From Pseudomonas extremaustralis (lineage in GTDB: Bacteria; Pseudomonadota; Gammaproteobacteria; Pseudomonadales; Pseudomonadaceae), in contig NZ_LT629689.1 of NCBI RefSeq assembly GCF_900102035.1, positions 248,001 through 312,000 of the forward strand: 64,000 nt of DNA, given 5' to 3'. The notes beneath the pieces were generated by a model that was given only the letters and a program-made list of their open reading frames with translations, ran no database searches and was not told where the DNA came from. Position 1 is the stretch's first letter. Each line of letters begins with the position of its first letter. Shown in pieces: positions 1-8,966 of the stretch. A program made the position numbers and the translations under genes.

Positions 1-623
1 ACGTGCCCTCGGCCGGCCGTATTCCCGGCGGCGCCACGGTGGAACGCACCGTGCCGAGCGGTTTCAACCAGGGCAACAGCCTGACCCTGAACCTCAACCG
101 CTCCGACTTCACCACTGCCAAGCGCGTGGTCGACAAGATCAACGACATGCTCGGCCCTGGCGTGGCCCAGGCTATCGACGGCGGCTCGATCCGCGTGACC
201 GCGCCGCTGGACCCAAGCCAGCGCGTCGACTACCTGTCGATCCTGGAAAACCTTGAGGTCGACCCGGGCCAGGCCGTGGCCAAGGTCATCATCAACTCGC
301 GCACCGGTACCATCGTGATCGGCCAGAACGTCAAGGTCTCGCCGGCCGCCGTGACCCACGGCAGCCTGACGGTGACCATTACCGAAGACCCGATCGTCAG
401 CCAGCCGGGGCCGTTGTCCAACGGCCAGACGGCGGTGGTTCCGCGTTCGCGGGTAAATGCCCAGCAGGAAGCCAAGCCGATGTTCAAATTCGGCCCCGGC
501 ACCACCCTGGATGAAATCGTGCGTGCGGTGAACCAGGTGGGGGCGGCGCCAGGCGACTTGATGGCGATCCTTGAAGCTTTGAAGCAGGCCGGCGCGTTGC
601 AAGCCGACCTGATCGTGATTTAA
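1..623 (+). CDS. flgI: Flagellar P-ring protein FlgI (C-terminal part, 5' end outside window)
   Basis: This is the last ~207 codons of FlgI, the periplasmic protein that forms the P-ring (peptidoglycan bushing) around the flagellar rod. The open frame runs from the window edge to a TAA at 621-623, so the signal peptide and N-terminal half are missing from view. FlgI-like stretches visible include the segments around [17 protein letters not shown] and [25 protein letters not shown], and the C-terminal [21 protein letters not shown] region is typical of the family. flgJ starts 4 nt after the stop, so the two are almost certainly co-transcribed in the usual flgI-flgJ-flgK-flgL order. The first visible in-frame GTG (position 3) is internal, not a start. 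Confidence 0.95.
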   Translation, partial: VPSAGRIPGGATVERTVPSGFNQGNSLTLNLNRSDFTTAKRVVDKINDMLGPGVAQAIDGGSIRVTAPLDPSQRVDYLSILENLEVDPGQAVAKVIINSRTGTIVIGQNVKVSPAAVTHGSLTVTITEDPIVSQPGPLSNGQTAVVPRSRVNAQQEAKPMFKFGPGTTLDEIVRAVNQVGAAPGDLMAILEALKQAGALQADLIVI

Positions 624-627
624 GGCC

Positions 628-1890
628 ATGGCCATGGACATGCGTAACAGTGGCCTGACCAGCACGGCGGATTCGGGGTCGTATTCTGACTTGAATCGCC
701 TGAACCAGTTGAAGGTTGGCGACAAGAACAGCGACAGCAACATGCGCAAGGTGGCGCAGGAGTTCGAGTCGCTGTTCCTGAGCGAGATGCTCAAGTCCAT
801 GCGTTCGGCCACCGAGGCCCTGGGCAAGGACAACCCGCTGAACACGCCGGCGGCCAAGCAGTACCAGGAAATGTACGACCAGCAACTGGCGGTCTCGATG
901 TCTCGCGAAGGCGGCGGCATCGGCCTGGCCGACGTGCTGATGCGCCAGATGCAGAAGAACAAACCGGTGGACGCCCAGGCGGCCACCTTGCAAGGCCCGG
1001 CGGCCGCCGAGCCGGTTAAGAAAGCCGATGTGCCGACGCAGATTGCCGCCGGCACCCAGGCCGAAGGCCCGCTGGGTCGCTCCAACGGCCAGCGCCCACT
1101 CTGGGCTTACCGCGTGGCGGCTCCCGAAGGCGCCAGTGCGCACGCCAACGATATGGCGTTGATGAACCAGCGTCGCCTCGCCTTGCCCAGCAAGCTGACC
1201 GACCGTCTGCTGACCGGCATCGTGCCGGGCACCGATGCCACGACGCTGGCCAAGGCTGCGCCGCTGCGTAACAGCGTCTCGGCCGACAATGTGGTCAACA
1301 GCAGCGCTCGCACGTTTGCCGTGCCGAGCGGCCGCATGCAGGTCTACGGCCGTGCCGTGGCCCAGCCTCCCTTGGCGCCGGCGAAGAAAGCCTTCAGCTC
1401 CCAGGACGAATTTGTCGCCACCATGTTGCCGATGGCCAAGGCCGCCGCCGCGCGTATCGGTGTCGACCCCAAATACCTGGTGGCCCAGGCCGCCCTGGAA
1501 ACCGGTTGGGGTAAATCGGTGATGCGTGCCGAGGACGGCAGCAGCAGCCACAACCTGTTCGGCATCAAGGCCGGCCAGAGCTGGCAGGGCGGCCAGGCCC
1601 GCGCGATCACCAGCGAGTTCCGTGACGGGGCGATGGTCAAGGAAACCGCGCAGTTCCGCTCCTACAACTCGTATCAGGACAGCTTCCACGACCTGGTCAC
1701 GCTGCTACAAAGCAATGATCGCTATAAAGAAGTCGTGAAATCTGCCGACAACCCGGAACAGTTTGTACGCGAGTTGCAAAAAGCCGGGTATGCAACCGAC
1801 CCGGACTACGCCAGCAAGATTTCGCAGATCGCAAAAACGATGAACAGTTACCAGAACTACGCTGTCGCGGGCGCGACCACTCATTTATAA
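628..1890 (+). CDS. flgJ: Peptidoglycan hydrolase FlgJ (rod-cap scaffold plus glucosaminidase)
   Basis: FlgJ caps the growing rod in the periplasm and cuts a hole in the peptidoglycan for it. The 420-aa product has the two-domain layout of gamma-proteobacterial FlgJ: an N-terminal rod-binding domain (about residues 35-110, VAQEFESLFLSEMLKSMRSA followed by YQEMYDQQLAVSMS), a variable Ala/Pro-rich linker, and a C-terminal glucosaminidase domain (about 250-405). The putative catalytic glutamate is E291 in AALETGWG, followed by the family pattern NLFGIKAG. The protein is longer than the ~313 aa of enteric FlgJ; the excess is in the linker. It starts at the ATG 4 nt after flgI. A second ATG six nucleotides downstream (634) is an alternative start. 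Confidence 0.96.
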   Translation: MAMDMRNSGLTSTADSGSYSDLNRLNQLKVGDKNSDSNMRKVAQEFESLFLSEMLKSMRSATEALGKDNPLNTPAAKQYQEMYDQQLAVSMSREGGGIGLADVLMRQMQKNKPVDAQAATLQGPAAAEPVKKADVPTQIAAGTQAEGPLGRSNGQRPLWAYRVAAPEGASAHANDMALMNQRRLALPSKLTDRLLTGIVPGTDATTLAKAAPLRNSVSADNVVNSSARTFAVPSGRMQVYGRAVAQPPLAPAKKAFSSQDEFVATMLPMAKAAAARIGVDPKYLVAQAALETGWGKSVMRAEDGSSSHNLFGIKAGQSWQGGQARAITSEFRDGAMVKETAQFRSYNSYQDSFHDLVTLLQSNDRYKEVVKSADNPEQFVRELQKAGYATDPDYASKISQIAKTMNSYQNYAVAGATTHL

Positions 1891-1900
1891 GGTCTGAACC

Positions 1901-3949
1901 ATGAGTTTGCTCAATATCGGGATGTCGGGGCTCAACGCCGCTCAAGGATCGTTGTCTGTCCTGAGTAACAACATTGCCAACGCCAATACCGCGGGCTATT
2001 CGCGTCAGCAGACCACTCAGACCGCGAACGCGTCGAACCAGTACGGCGGCGTGTTCATCGGCAGCGGCACCACCCTGGCCGACGTGCGCCGGGTGTACAA
2101 CGAGTACCTGGACACGGCTTACCAGAACAGCACCTCGCTCAACAGCGATGCCAAGGCTTATGCGGACCAGGTCAGTGCTGTCGACAAGACCCTGTCGGAC
2201 AAGACCACTGGCATGTCGGCCGTACTCAGTTCGTTTTTCGCTGCTGTGCAGACCGCGTCGGCCACGCCGAGCGACACGTCGGCTCGCCAGATCCTGCTCA
2301 CCAGCGCCCAGACGTTGAGTAACCGGTTCAATGCGATCTCCACGCAGTTGAGCCAGCAGAAAGAAACCATCAACAGCCAGTTGACCTCCATGAGCGATCA
2401 GGTCAACCAACTGACCTCGTCGATTGCGTCCCTCAACAAGCAGATTGCCCAGGTGCAGGGTTCGTCCAACACCACCCCGGCCAACCTGCTGGACTCGCGT
2501 GCCGAAGCCGTGCGCTCGCTCAACGAGTTGATCGGTGTGACCGCTGTCGAGAAAAACGGCGTGTTCAGCGTCAGCACCGGTACCGGTCAATCCCTTGTGC
2601 TGGGGGATCAGTCCAACACTATTTCTGCTGTACCGAGCAAGAGCGACACCAGCCAGTACACCATCCAGATCAACATGTCCGGCAATACCGCGGTGGACAT
2701 CGGAAATGTGGTCAGCGGTGGCAGCATCGGTGGGCTGTTGCGTTATCGCAGCGATGTATTGACGCCGGCGATCAATGATCTGGGCCGCATTGCAATTGTC
2801 ACCGCGGACACGATCAACAGCCAACTGGGTCAGGGCATCGACCTGAATGGCGAGTTCGGTGCTTCGATGTTCAAGGACATCAATAGCGCAGCTTCCATTG
2901 CTCTGCGCAGCGTGGCTGCGCAAGGTAACCAGGGCACCGGTAGCCTGGGTGTGACGATCAAGGACAGTAGCCAACTGACCAACTTCGATTACAAGGTGAC
3001 CTTCAACGACGCCGCCGACCTGAATAAAGTGACCGTACTGCGTTCCGACGGCAAGGCCATGGGCACTTTCGACATCACGGCCACTCCTCCATCGGTGATT
3101 GACGGTTTTACCCTGGCTCTTACTGGCGGCCCGATGCAGGTGGGGGACGGCTTCAAGGTCAGCCCGACTGCTAATGGCGCCAAAGAGATTGGTACCGTGC
3201 TCACTGACCCGAGTAAGATCGCCTTCGCCGCGCCTTTGCAGGGCGAAGCTGGCAAGACCAACCAGGGGACCGGCACATTCACACCGCCTACCCTGACCGT
3301 GCCTATCGATATCCAGGGCGGCGCCGATACTGCCCAACTGCGCGTGGGGATTCAGAACTCCATGCCGGTGAAGATGGTGTTTGGCGCGCCGGCGGCTGAT
3401 GGTACCCAGACCTACACTCTCAATAACGCCAAGGGTGAGCCCCTCGGCTCTGGTAGCATCATCCCGGGCCAGGACAATAAGATCACCATCAACGTACCGA
3501 TGCGTGATGCCAGTGGTGCACTGGTGGTGCCGGCCAATAGCTTCAGTTTCGACACCACGGTGGCAGGTTCGCCATCCAATGGCGACAGCACCTCGTTTTC
3601 GTTTAATGCCTCAGGTGTGTCCGACAACCGTAATGCCCAGCAACTGCTGAGCCTGCAGACCAAGGCCACTGTCGGCGTGGCATCGGATGGCTCGGGCGGC
3701 ACCAGCCTGGTCGGGGCCAACAGCAAACTGGTGTCGACCGTCGGCGCGAAGGCCGCTGCGGCCACTACTGACACCACGGCCACCAACGCACTGTTGACGG
3801 CCAATAAGAACGCGCGCAACTCGGTGTCTCAGGTCAATCTGGACGAAGAGGCGGGCGACATGATCAAGTTTCAGCAGTATTACACCGCGTCGTCGCAGAT
3901 CATCAAGGCTGCGCAAGAAACCTTCAGTACGCTGATCAATAGCCTTTAA
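1901..3949 (+). CDS. flgK: Flagellar hook-filament junction protein 1 FlgK (HAP1)
   Basis: FlgK is the first hook-associated protein; it joins hook to filament and is exported by the flagellar type III system. The 682-aa product begins with the diagnostic rod/hook-family N-terminus MSLLNIGMSGLNAAQGSL plus SNNIANANTAGYSRQ (about residues 24-37) and ends with the amphipathic coiled-coil C-terminus EEAGDMIKFQQYYTASSQII. The termini form the D0/D1 core; the middle (about 250-600) is a long, variable, surface-exposed region, making this protein ~135 residues longer than E. coli FlgK (547 aa). It starts 10 nt after flgJ. flgL follows after 14 nt with no visible promoter or terminator between, so flgK-flgL form one unit. 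Confidence 0.96.
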   Translation: MSLLNIGMSGLNAAQGSLSVLSNNIANANTAGYSRQQTTQTANASNQYGGVFIGSGTTLADVRRVYNEYLDTAYQNSTSLNSDAKAYADQVSAVDKTLSDKTTGMSAVLSSFFAAVQTASATPSDTSARQILLTSAQTLSNRFNAISTQLSQQKETINSQLTSMSDQVNQLTSSIASLNKQIAQVQGSSNTTPANLLDSRAEAVRSLNELIGVTAVEKNGVFSVSTGTGQSLVLGDQSNTISAVPSKSDTSQYTIQINMSGNTAVDIGNVVSGGSIGGLLRYRSDVLTPAINDLGRIAIVTADTINSQLGQGIDLNGEFGASMFKDINSAASIALRSVAAQGNQGTGSLGVTIKDSSQLTNFDYKVTFNDAADLNKVTVLRSDGKAMGTFDITATPPSVIDGFTLALTGGPMQVGDGFKVSPTANGAKEIGTVLTDPSKIAFAAPLQGEAGKTNQGTGTFTPPTLTVPIDIQGGADTAQLRVGIQNSMPVKMVFGAPAADGTQTYTLNNAKGEPLGSGSIIPGQDNKITINVPMRDASGALVVPANSFSFDTTVAGSPSNGDSTSFSFNASGVSDNRNAQQLLSLQTKATVGVASDGSGGTSLVGANSKLVSTVGAKAAAATTDTTATNALLTANKNARNSVSQVNLDEEAGDMIKFQQYYTASSQIIKAAQETFSTLINSL

Positions 3950-3963
3950 GGGAGTCTGGGCCG

Positions 3964-5595
3964 ATGCGCATCTCTACACAGCAATATTTCGACACCAGTG
4001 CCAGCAAGTATCAGAGCAACTATTCCAGCGTGGTACAGGCCCAGCAGCAGGCCAGTTCTGGCGTGCGTGTACAGACCGCTGCCGATGATCCCGTGGCCGC
4101 TCAGCGTCTGTTGATGCTGCAACAGCAGAAAGACATGCTGTCCCAGTTCAGTGGCAATATCACCAGCCTGAAAAGCTCGTTGACCAACGAAGAAAGCATC
4201 CTGCAATCGATCAGTGCGGCGGTGCAGGCCGGCAGCCAGTTGGCGTTGCGGGCCGGTGGCGTGACTAGCGATGCCGACCGCAAGTCTATCGCGGTCGAGG
4301 TCGGGGCCATCGAGGAGCAGTTGATGGGCCTGCTCAATAGCAAGGATGCGTCAGGCAACTATCTGTTCTCCGGCTCTAAGACTCAGACGCCGCCGTATTC
4401 ACGCAACAGCGATGGCACTTACAGCTATCAGGGCGACGAAAACGCCCTGAGTCTGCAGGTGTCCGAAACCCTGAAAGTCAATGCCGGTGATACGGCCAAG
4501 AGCATTCTGGAGGGGGCGATCAACACCAGTCGTACCCAGTCGAGCTATATCGCGCCGACAGTCGCGCCTGTGCCGCCTGCAATCTCTCCTCCGCTGGTCG
4601 ATGACCACAAGGTTGCTATCTCCGCTGGTCTGGTGACGTCGGGCACCGACTACACCAAGCAGTTTTCCGATGGTCAGCCGTACAAGCTGACCTTCACCAG
4701 CAGTACCCAGTACGTTGTTACGGATAAGAACAATAACGACATTACCTCGGAAATTGCGGGTAACGGGACGTTCGACTCCACCAAGGAGGGCAGCTCCAGC
4801 GTCAATCTGCGCGGGGTCAAGTTCGATATCACGGTCGACCTCACCGATACTGCCACTGGGCCTGACGCCGATGCGCTGGTCAAGGGGCGCGAGTTCAACC
4901 TGGCCGCCAAGCCGGACTCGTTTAATGTGTCACGCACCGCGAGCAATGCGTCGACGGCGCAATTGACCAATGCTCAGATCAGCAGCGCTGCCGACTATGC
5001 CAGCACCTTTCCGGGAAATAGCGGGATATTGATCAAGTTCGATGACATCGATCCGACAGCTTACAAGGTGTACGCCCAGCCATATACCGCCAACAGCAAG
5101 CCGATCGTCGACAATGGTGTGATCGATAGCGCCTCCACGCCAAACAAGATCACTGCTGCGGGAGTCACTTTTGAACTGAGTGGTACACCGCAAGTCGGTG
5201 ATCAGTTTACGGTCGGCAACACGACCCAGAAAACCCAGAACGCCCTCGATACCCTGAGTCAACTGCGCCAAGCCCTGGAACAGCCGGCCGATGGTATCCC
5301 CGGCGCACGGGGCAAGCTTCAGGACGCTTTGAACGCGGCCGTCAGTAACCTTACCAACTCACTGACCCAGGTCGACAATGTGCGTGGCTCCATCGGCGCG
5401 CGGCAGAACGCTCTGGAGGTGCAGGAGAGCGAAAACACCAGTGTCGGCCTGGCCAACACCAGCACCATGAGCGCCCTGGCCAACGTCGATATGGGCGAGG
5501 CGGCGATCAACCTGACTTTGCAGCAAACCATGCTGGAAGCCTCACAGTTGGCGTTCGTGAAAGTCTCGCAGTTGAGCCTGTTCAACAAGATGTAA
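3964..5595 (+). CDS. flgL: Flagellar hook-filament junction protein 3 FlgL (HAP3)
   Basis: FlgL is the second junction protein between hook and flagellin filament, related to flagellin at both ends. The N-terminus (MRISTQQYFDTSASKYQSNY, then SGVRVQTAADDPVAAQRLL) and C-terminus (VSLAN-type helix followed by MGEAAINLTLQQTMLEASQLAF) are the conserved coiled-coil parts. The product is 543 aa, whereas E. coli FlgL is 317 aa; the extra ~200 residues lie between about 150 and 420, where low conservation is expected of exposed domains. A GGGAG ribosome-binding site lies just upstream (3951-3955). A rho-independent terminator candidate follows the gene at 5611-5648, so flgL ends the transcript begun in the flg operon. 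Confidence 0.95.
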   Translation: MRISTQQYFDTSASKYQSNYSSVVQAQQQASSGVRVQTAADDPVAAQRLLMLQQQKDMLSQFSGNITSLKSSLTNEESILQSISAAVQAGSQLALRAGGVTSDADRKSIAVEVGAIEEQLMGLLNSKDASGNYLFSGSKTQTPPYSRNSDGTYSYQGDENALSLQVSETLKVNAGDTAKSILEGAINTSRTQSSYIAPTVAPVPPAISPPLVDDHKVAISAGLVTSGTDYTKQFSDGQPYKLTFTSSTQYVVTDKNNNDITSEIAGNGTFDSTKEGSSSVNLRGVKFDITVDLTDTATGPDADALVKGREFNLAAKPDSFNVSRTASNASTAQLTNAQISSAADYASTFPGNSGILIKFDDIDPTAYKVYAQPYTANSKPIVDNGVIDSASTPNKITAAGVTFELSGTPQVGDQFTVGNTTQKTQNALDTLSQLRQALEQPADGIPGARGKLQDALNAAVSNLTNSLTQVDNVRGSIGARQNALEVQESENTSVGLANTSTMSALANVDMGEAAINLTLQQTMLEASQLAFVKVSQLSLFNKM

Positions 5596-5610
5596 GCGGC
5601 CTGGTGTCAA

Positions 5611-5648
5611 GCGGCCCATCCTGGAAACAGGCTGGGCCGTTGTCGTTT
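5611..5648 (+). terminator. Terminator candidate after flgL
   Basis: Inverted repeat CGGCCCA (5612-5618) / TGGGCCG (5633-5639), with an inner CTG/CAG pair extending the stem around a GAAA loop, followed by the T-rich TTGTCGTTT. It sits 16 nt after the flgL stop. The run of T is interrupted, so efficiency is uncertain. Confidence 0.6.
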
Positions 5649-5871
5649 CTGGGGCTTAATTGTTTGAAGGTTTTGCACAAAGCACACAAAATTAGGTGAC
5701 CTGTGAGTCATAAAGCGCATCTTCACTGTATCGTATGAAAAGGATAAGTCGTCACAGGGTCCTTGCGGGGCGGCTTTCAGCGAGATTTTTATGGGGTTAT
5801 CCCCTTTATTGTCAGCACCCCGGGCGTTGTCCGCAGGGTGTTCTCCAGCTATTTAGTATTGGGAAGCCACA

Positions 5872-6801
5872 ATGATTGGCATAAAAAGCATCGCCAGTTA
5901 CGTGCCGGCAGACGGGATCGATAACTACGCCCAGGGTGCCAAATTCGCCAAGGATGAAGAATTCATCATTGGCAAGATCGGTTCGGCGTTCCTGCCGCGC
6001 AAGGAAGCCGCGCAGGAAACTTCCGATTTGTGTGTCGAGGCGGTCAACGCTTTGTTTGCCAACAACCCGGACTTGAAGCGCGAATCCATCGACGCGCTGA
6101 TCGTTGTCACCCAGAACGGCGATGAAGAGGGTTTGCCCCACACCGCTGCGATCGTCCAGGACAAACTGGGTCTGCCTACCCATGTGGCGGCGTTCGATAT
6201 TTCGCTGGGTTGCTCCGGTTACGTCTACGGCATCTACGCGATGAAGGGCTTCATGGAAGCCACCGGCCTGAGGAACGGCCTGCTGGTCACCGCCGACCCG
6301 TATTCAAAGATCGTCGATCCGGAAGACCGCAACACCACTATGCTGTTCGGCGACGCCGCCACAGCCACCTGGATGGGTGAGGACGCATCGTGGTTGCTGG
6401 GTAAATCCAAGTTTGGCACCGATGGTTCCGGCGCACCGCACCTGAAGGTCAGCAATGGTGTGTTCTTTATGAACGGTCGTCAGGTGTTTAACTTCGCATT
6501 GCTCAAGGTGCCGGCGCATTTGCACGAGCTGCTCAGCGAGTCGGATCTCAACGCCGACGATATCGATGCGTTCTGCATCCACCAGGGCAGTGCGGCGATT
6601 GTCGATGCCGTGGCCCGCCGTTTCGAAGACGCGCCGGTGGACAAGTTTCTCAAGGATATGGTCGAAACTGGCAACACTGTGTCGTCGAGTATTCCGTTGC
6701 TGTTGGAAAAGCATGTGATGGATGCCACTTGGAAGCGCGTGGCCATCAGCGGTTTTGGTGTGGGTCTGTCGTGGGGCTCGGCGATTTTGTATCGTCCGTG
6801 A
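5872..6801 (+). CDS. 3-oxoacyl-ACP synthase III family protein (FabH-like, flagellin-modification context)
   Basis: A 309-aa condensing enzyme of the ketoacyl-ACP synthase III (FabH) family. The catalytic triad is visible: C114 in SLGCSGYVYG, H237 in CIHQGSAAIV and N268 in GNTVSSSIPLL, matching the Cys-His-Asn arrangement of FabH. The loop LFGDAATATWMG is also typical. Its place between flgL and fliC is where Pseudomonas flagellin-glycosylation islands lie; in P. syringae such islands carry a KAS III-like gene beside glycosyltransferases, thought to help make or acylate the modified sugar. Here it stands alone, with its own upstream region (5649-5871) and its own terminator. Role in flagellin modification is inferred from position only; a housekeeping or secondary-lipid role is possible. 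The ATG at 5872 is preceded by GGGAAG. Confidence 0.85.
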   Translation: MIGIKSIASYVPADGIDNYAQGAKFAKDEEFIIGKIGSAFLPRKEAAQETSDLCVEAVNALFANNPDLKRESIDALIVVTQNGDEEGLPHTAAIVQDKLGLPTHVAAFDISLGCSGYVYGIYAMKGFMEATGLRNGLLVTADPYSKIVDPEDRNTTMLFGDAATATWMGEDASWLLGKSKFGTDGSGAPHLKVSNGVFFMNGRQVFNFALLKVPAHLHELLSESDLNADDIDAFCIHQGSAAIVDAVARRFEDAPVDKFLKDMVETGNTVSSSIPLLLEKHVMDATWKRVAISGFGVGLSWGSAILYRP

Positions 6802-6818
6802 ACCTTTAAGGGGTGGCA

Positions 6819-6859
6819 CAAAAAACGCCGATGATCGAAAGATAATCGGCGTTTTTTTA
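6819..6859 (+). terminator. Strong rho-independent terminator
   Basis: Stem ACGCCGAT (6825-6832) / ATCGGCGT (6845-6852), extended by an A-tract pairing with the following run of seven T. It ends the KAS III transcript about 20 nt after its stop. The A-run before and T-run after suggest it can work in both directions. Confidence 0.9.
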
Positions 6860-6959
6860 TTTGGCGCCAGAAAAGCCAATGAATACGGGGTTTTGTGCCT
6901 GTGTAAGTCCTTGAATTGCAAGGTGTGGCACGACGCCAGCAAAAAAAACAAAAAAAAAC

Positions 6960-6987
6960 CTCAAGCAACGGCCTACCACGACGATAA
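6960..6987 (+). promoter_or_regulatory. Sigma-28 (FliA) promoter of fliC
   Basis: A -35 element CTCAAG (6960-6965), 14-nt spacer, and -10 element GACGATAA (6980-6987) fit the FliA class (consensus TAAAG-type -35 and GCCGATAA -10; one mismatch in the -10). It lies 80 nt upstream of the fliC ATG. An unusual A-rich tract (6941-6958, nearly all A) sits immediately upstream and could act as an UP-like element; that role is inference. The cheV promoter at 55019-55045 has the same TCAAG-N14 layout. Confidence 0.8.
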
Positions 6988-7067
6988 CTATTACGTAGGT
7001 TCTCTAGGCCACACCCGGCGGTTGCCAGGGCCGGAAGCCGCAGTATCCATCCAACGAGGATTTCGTC

Positions 7068-8540
7068 ATGGCTTTAACAGTAAACACCAACATTGCTTCG
7101 ATCACTACCCAGGGCAACCTGAACAAAGCCGGCGGCGCCCTGGCCACTTCCATGCAGCGCCTGTCTTCCGGCCTGCGTATCAACAGCGCTAAAGACGACG
7201 CTGCCGGCCTGCAGATCGCTAACCGCCTGACCAGCCAAATCAACGGCCTGGGCCAAGCAGTAAAAAACGTGAACGACGGTATCTCCATCGCTCAGACCGC
7301 TGAAGGCGCGATGCAGGCTTCGACCGACATCCTGCAAAAAATGCGTACCCTGGCTCTGTCTTCCGCTACCGGTTCCCTTAGCGCTGACGACCGTAAGTCG
7401 AACAACGACGAATACCAGGCTCTGACTTCGGAATTGACCCGTATCTCGCAAACCACTACTTTCGGTGGCCAGAAGCTGCTGGACGGTTCGTACGGTACCA
7501 AAGCTATCCAGGTTGGCGCTAACGCCAACGAGACCATCAACCTGAGCTTGGAAAACGTTGCAGCTAACAACATTGGTTCGCAGCAGATCAAGAGTGTGGC
7601 TATTACCCCTTCACAAAATGGTATTGGCGCTGCAGGTAACACTATCACCGTCACTGGTAACGGTCAGGTGAGTAGTGCGATTGCTGTCGGCGTTGGTGCT
7701 TCGGCAAAATATATCGCTAGCCAGTTGAATGGTGCAATTGGCGGCTTGACGGCTACCGCAAGCACGGAAGTTCAAATTTCTGTTGATGACACCGCGTTTA
7801 CCGGTGGCACCCCAGCCGCTGCTGCTACCTTTTCGCTTACTATTGGTGGTCAGTCGGTCAACATGACCGGTGTAACTAGCCAGGCTGGCTTGGCTGATCA
7901 ATTGAAGTCCAACGCCGCCAAGCTGGGTATCAGCGTTAACTTCGACGAAACCAAGCAAACGCTTTCGATTAAGTCCGATACTGGTGAGAACGTCGTGTTT
8001 GGTGCTGTTACAGGCAATACCGCCGGTGCAGCTGCTGTCACTATCAAATCCAAAGATGGGGCTGGCGCCTACCCTGCTGGTGCAGGCACCGGTCTGTCTG
8101 ACACTACAATTATGACTGCAACTGGTCAGGTATCGTTGGACTCCTCAAAGGGGTACTCATTGTCTGGTGCTGGTGTTGGCGGTCTGTTCGGTCCTGCTGC
8201 TGCGACCACCGCCGCATCAGGCAAAACTACTATTGCTAATACAGACGTAACCAGCGCTGACATGGCTCAAAACGCTCTTTCTGTTATTGATAAAGCCATT
8301 GGTACTATTGACAGCGTTCGTTCGGGCCTGGGCGCTACCCAGAACCGTCTGACTACCACTGCAGACAACCTGCAGAACATTCAGAAGAACTCCACCGCTG
8401 CACGTTCCACCGTTCAGGACGTCGACTTCGCTTCCGAAACCGCCGAACTGACCAAACAACAAACCCTGCAGTCGGCTTCCACTGCGATCCTGTCGCAGGC
8501 TAACCAACTGCCATCCGCTGTACTGAAACTGCTTCAGTAA
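7068..8540 (+). CDS. fliC: Flagellin FliC
   Basis: The major filament subunit, 490 aa. The conserved N-terminal D0/D1 region (MALTVNTNIASITTQGNLNK to about residue 165, including LSSGLRINSAKDDAAGLQIA) and C-terminal D1/D0 region (from about 400, with GATQNRLTTTADNL and the terminal LSQANQLPSAVLKLLQ) are textbook flagellin. The central part (about 175-395) is variable and forms the exposed outer domain; its DNA (roughly 7590-8260) looks visibly less GC-rich and uses different codons from the flanks. A GAGGA ribosome site lies 10 nt before the ATG. It is preceded by a FliA-type promoter and followed by a strong terminator, so it is mainly a monocistronic, highly expressed transcript. Ser/Thr in the central part are candidate glycosylation sites. 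Confidence 0.98.
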   Translation: MALTVNTNIASITTQGNLNKAGGALATSMQRLSSGLRINSAKDDAAGLQIANRLTSQINGLGQAVKNVNDGISIAQTAEGAMQASTDILQKMRTLALSSATGSLSADDRKSNNDEYQALTSELTRISQTTTFGGQKLLDGSYGTKAIQVGANANETINLSLENVAANNIGSQQIKSVAITPSQNGIGAAGNTITVTGNGQVSSAIAVGVGASAKYIASQLNGAIGGLTATASTEVQISVDDTAFTGGTPAAAATFSLTIGGQSVNMTGVTSQAGLADQLKSNAAKLGISVNFDETKQTLSIKSDTGENVVFGAVTGNTAGAAAVTIKSKDGAGAYPAGAGTGLSDTTIMTATGQVSLDSSKGYSLSGAGVGGLFGPAAATTAASGKTTIANTDVTSADMAQNALSVIDKAIGTIDSVRSGLGATQNRLTTTADNLQNIQKNSTAARSTVQDVDFASETAELTKQQTLQSASTAILSQANQLPSAVLKLLQ

Positions 8541-8559
8541 TCAGCGCGCTTGGTAACTA

Positions 8560-8594
8560 ACGGAAGGGCGCGTTTACGTGCCCTTCCGTTTTTC
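8560..8594 (+). terminator. Terminator after fliC
   Basis: Perfect stem CGGAAGGGC (8561-8569) / GCCCTTCCG (8580-8588) with a 10-nt loop, followed by TTTTT. It lies between fliC and flaG; some read-through to flaG is likely because no clear promoter is visible in the 20 nt that remain. Confidence 0.9.
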
Positions 8595-8613
8595 GGTTTC
8601 GAGGAGATTGGAC

Positions 8614-8964
8614 ATGGACCTGAGTGTAAAGCTGAACCAGTCTTATCCGCCGGTTGCACCTCAAAGCGCACCAGCTCAGGTGGCGGCCGACAAAAGCGCC
8701 ACCAACGTTCAGGAAACCCCGGTCATAGGCAAACAGCCTGAGCGCGCGGACCTGGAAAAAGCGGTAACCGATATTCGCGAATTCGTACAAGCTGCCCAGC
8801 GCAGCCTGGATTTTTCCATTGATGACTCCACCCATCGCGTGGTGGTGAAGGTCATCAATACCGACAATGGTGAAGTGATTCGCCAGATTCCGTCGGAAAC
8901 GGCATTGAAACTGGCTCAGAGCCTATCCAGCGCAAGTCACGTATTGTTTGACGACAAGGCCTGA
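8614..8964 (+). CDS. flaG: Flagellar protein FlaG
   Basis: A 116-aa protein of the FlaG family, which influences filament length and is usually encoded beside fliC/fliD. The conserved C-terminal half is present: DFSIDDSTHRVVVKVINTD followed by GEVIRQIPSETALKLAQSL. The N-terminal half is low-complexity (Pro/Ala/Gln). I start at the ATG at 8614, 5 nt after GAGGAG; the frame is open back to 8578, but that segment lies inside the fliC terminator. fliD follows about 80 nt downstream. Confidence 0.9.
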   Translation: MDLSVKLNQSYPPVAPQSAPAQVAADKSATNVQETPVIGKQPERADLEKAVTDIREFVQAAQRSLDFSIDDSTHRVVVKVINTDNGEVIRQIPSETALKLAQSLSSASHVLFDDKA

Positions 8965-8966
8965 GC

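Noticed and set aside
484..3337. Long antisense open frames (for example 484-1689 and 1697-3337 on the - strand)
   Set aside because: They lie opposite flgJ and flgK, have His/Arg/Gln-rich composition typical of reverse frames of GC-rich genes, and match no family.
6814..6829. TGGCAC with GG-N10-GC spacing after the KAS III gene
   Set aside because: The -12 part (ACGCC) is poor and the sequence is part of the terminator stem.
6926..6941. TGGCAC-N5-CAGC upstream of fliC
   Set aside because: Correct GG-N10-GC spacing but -12 lacks TTGC; the FliA promoter 20 nt downstream explains fliC better.
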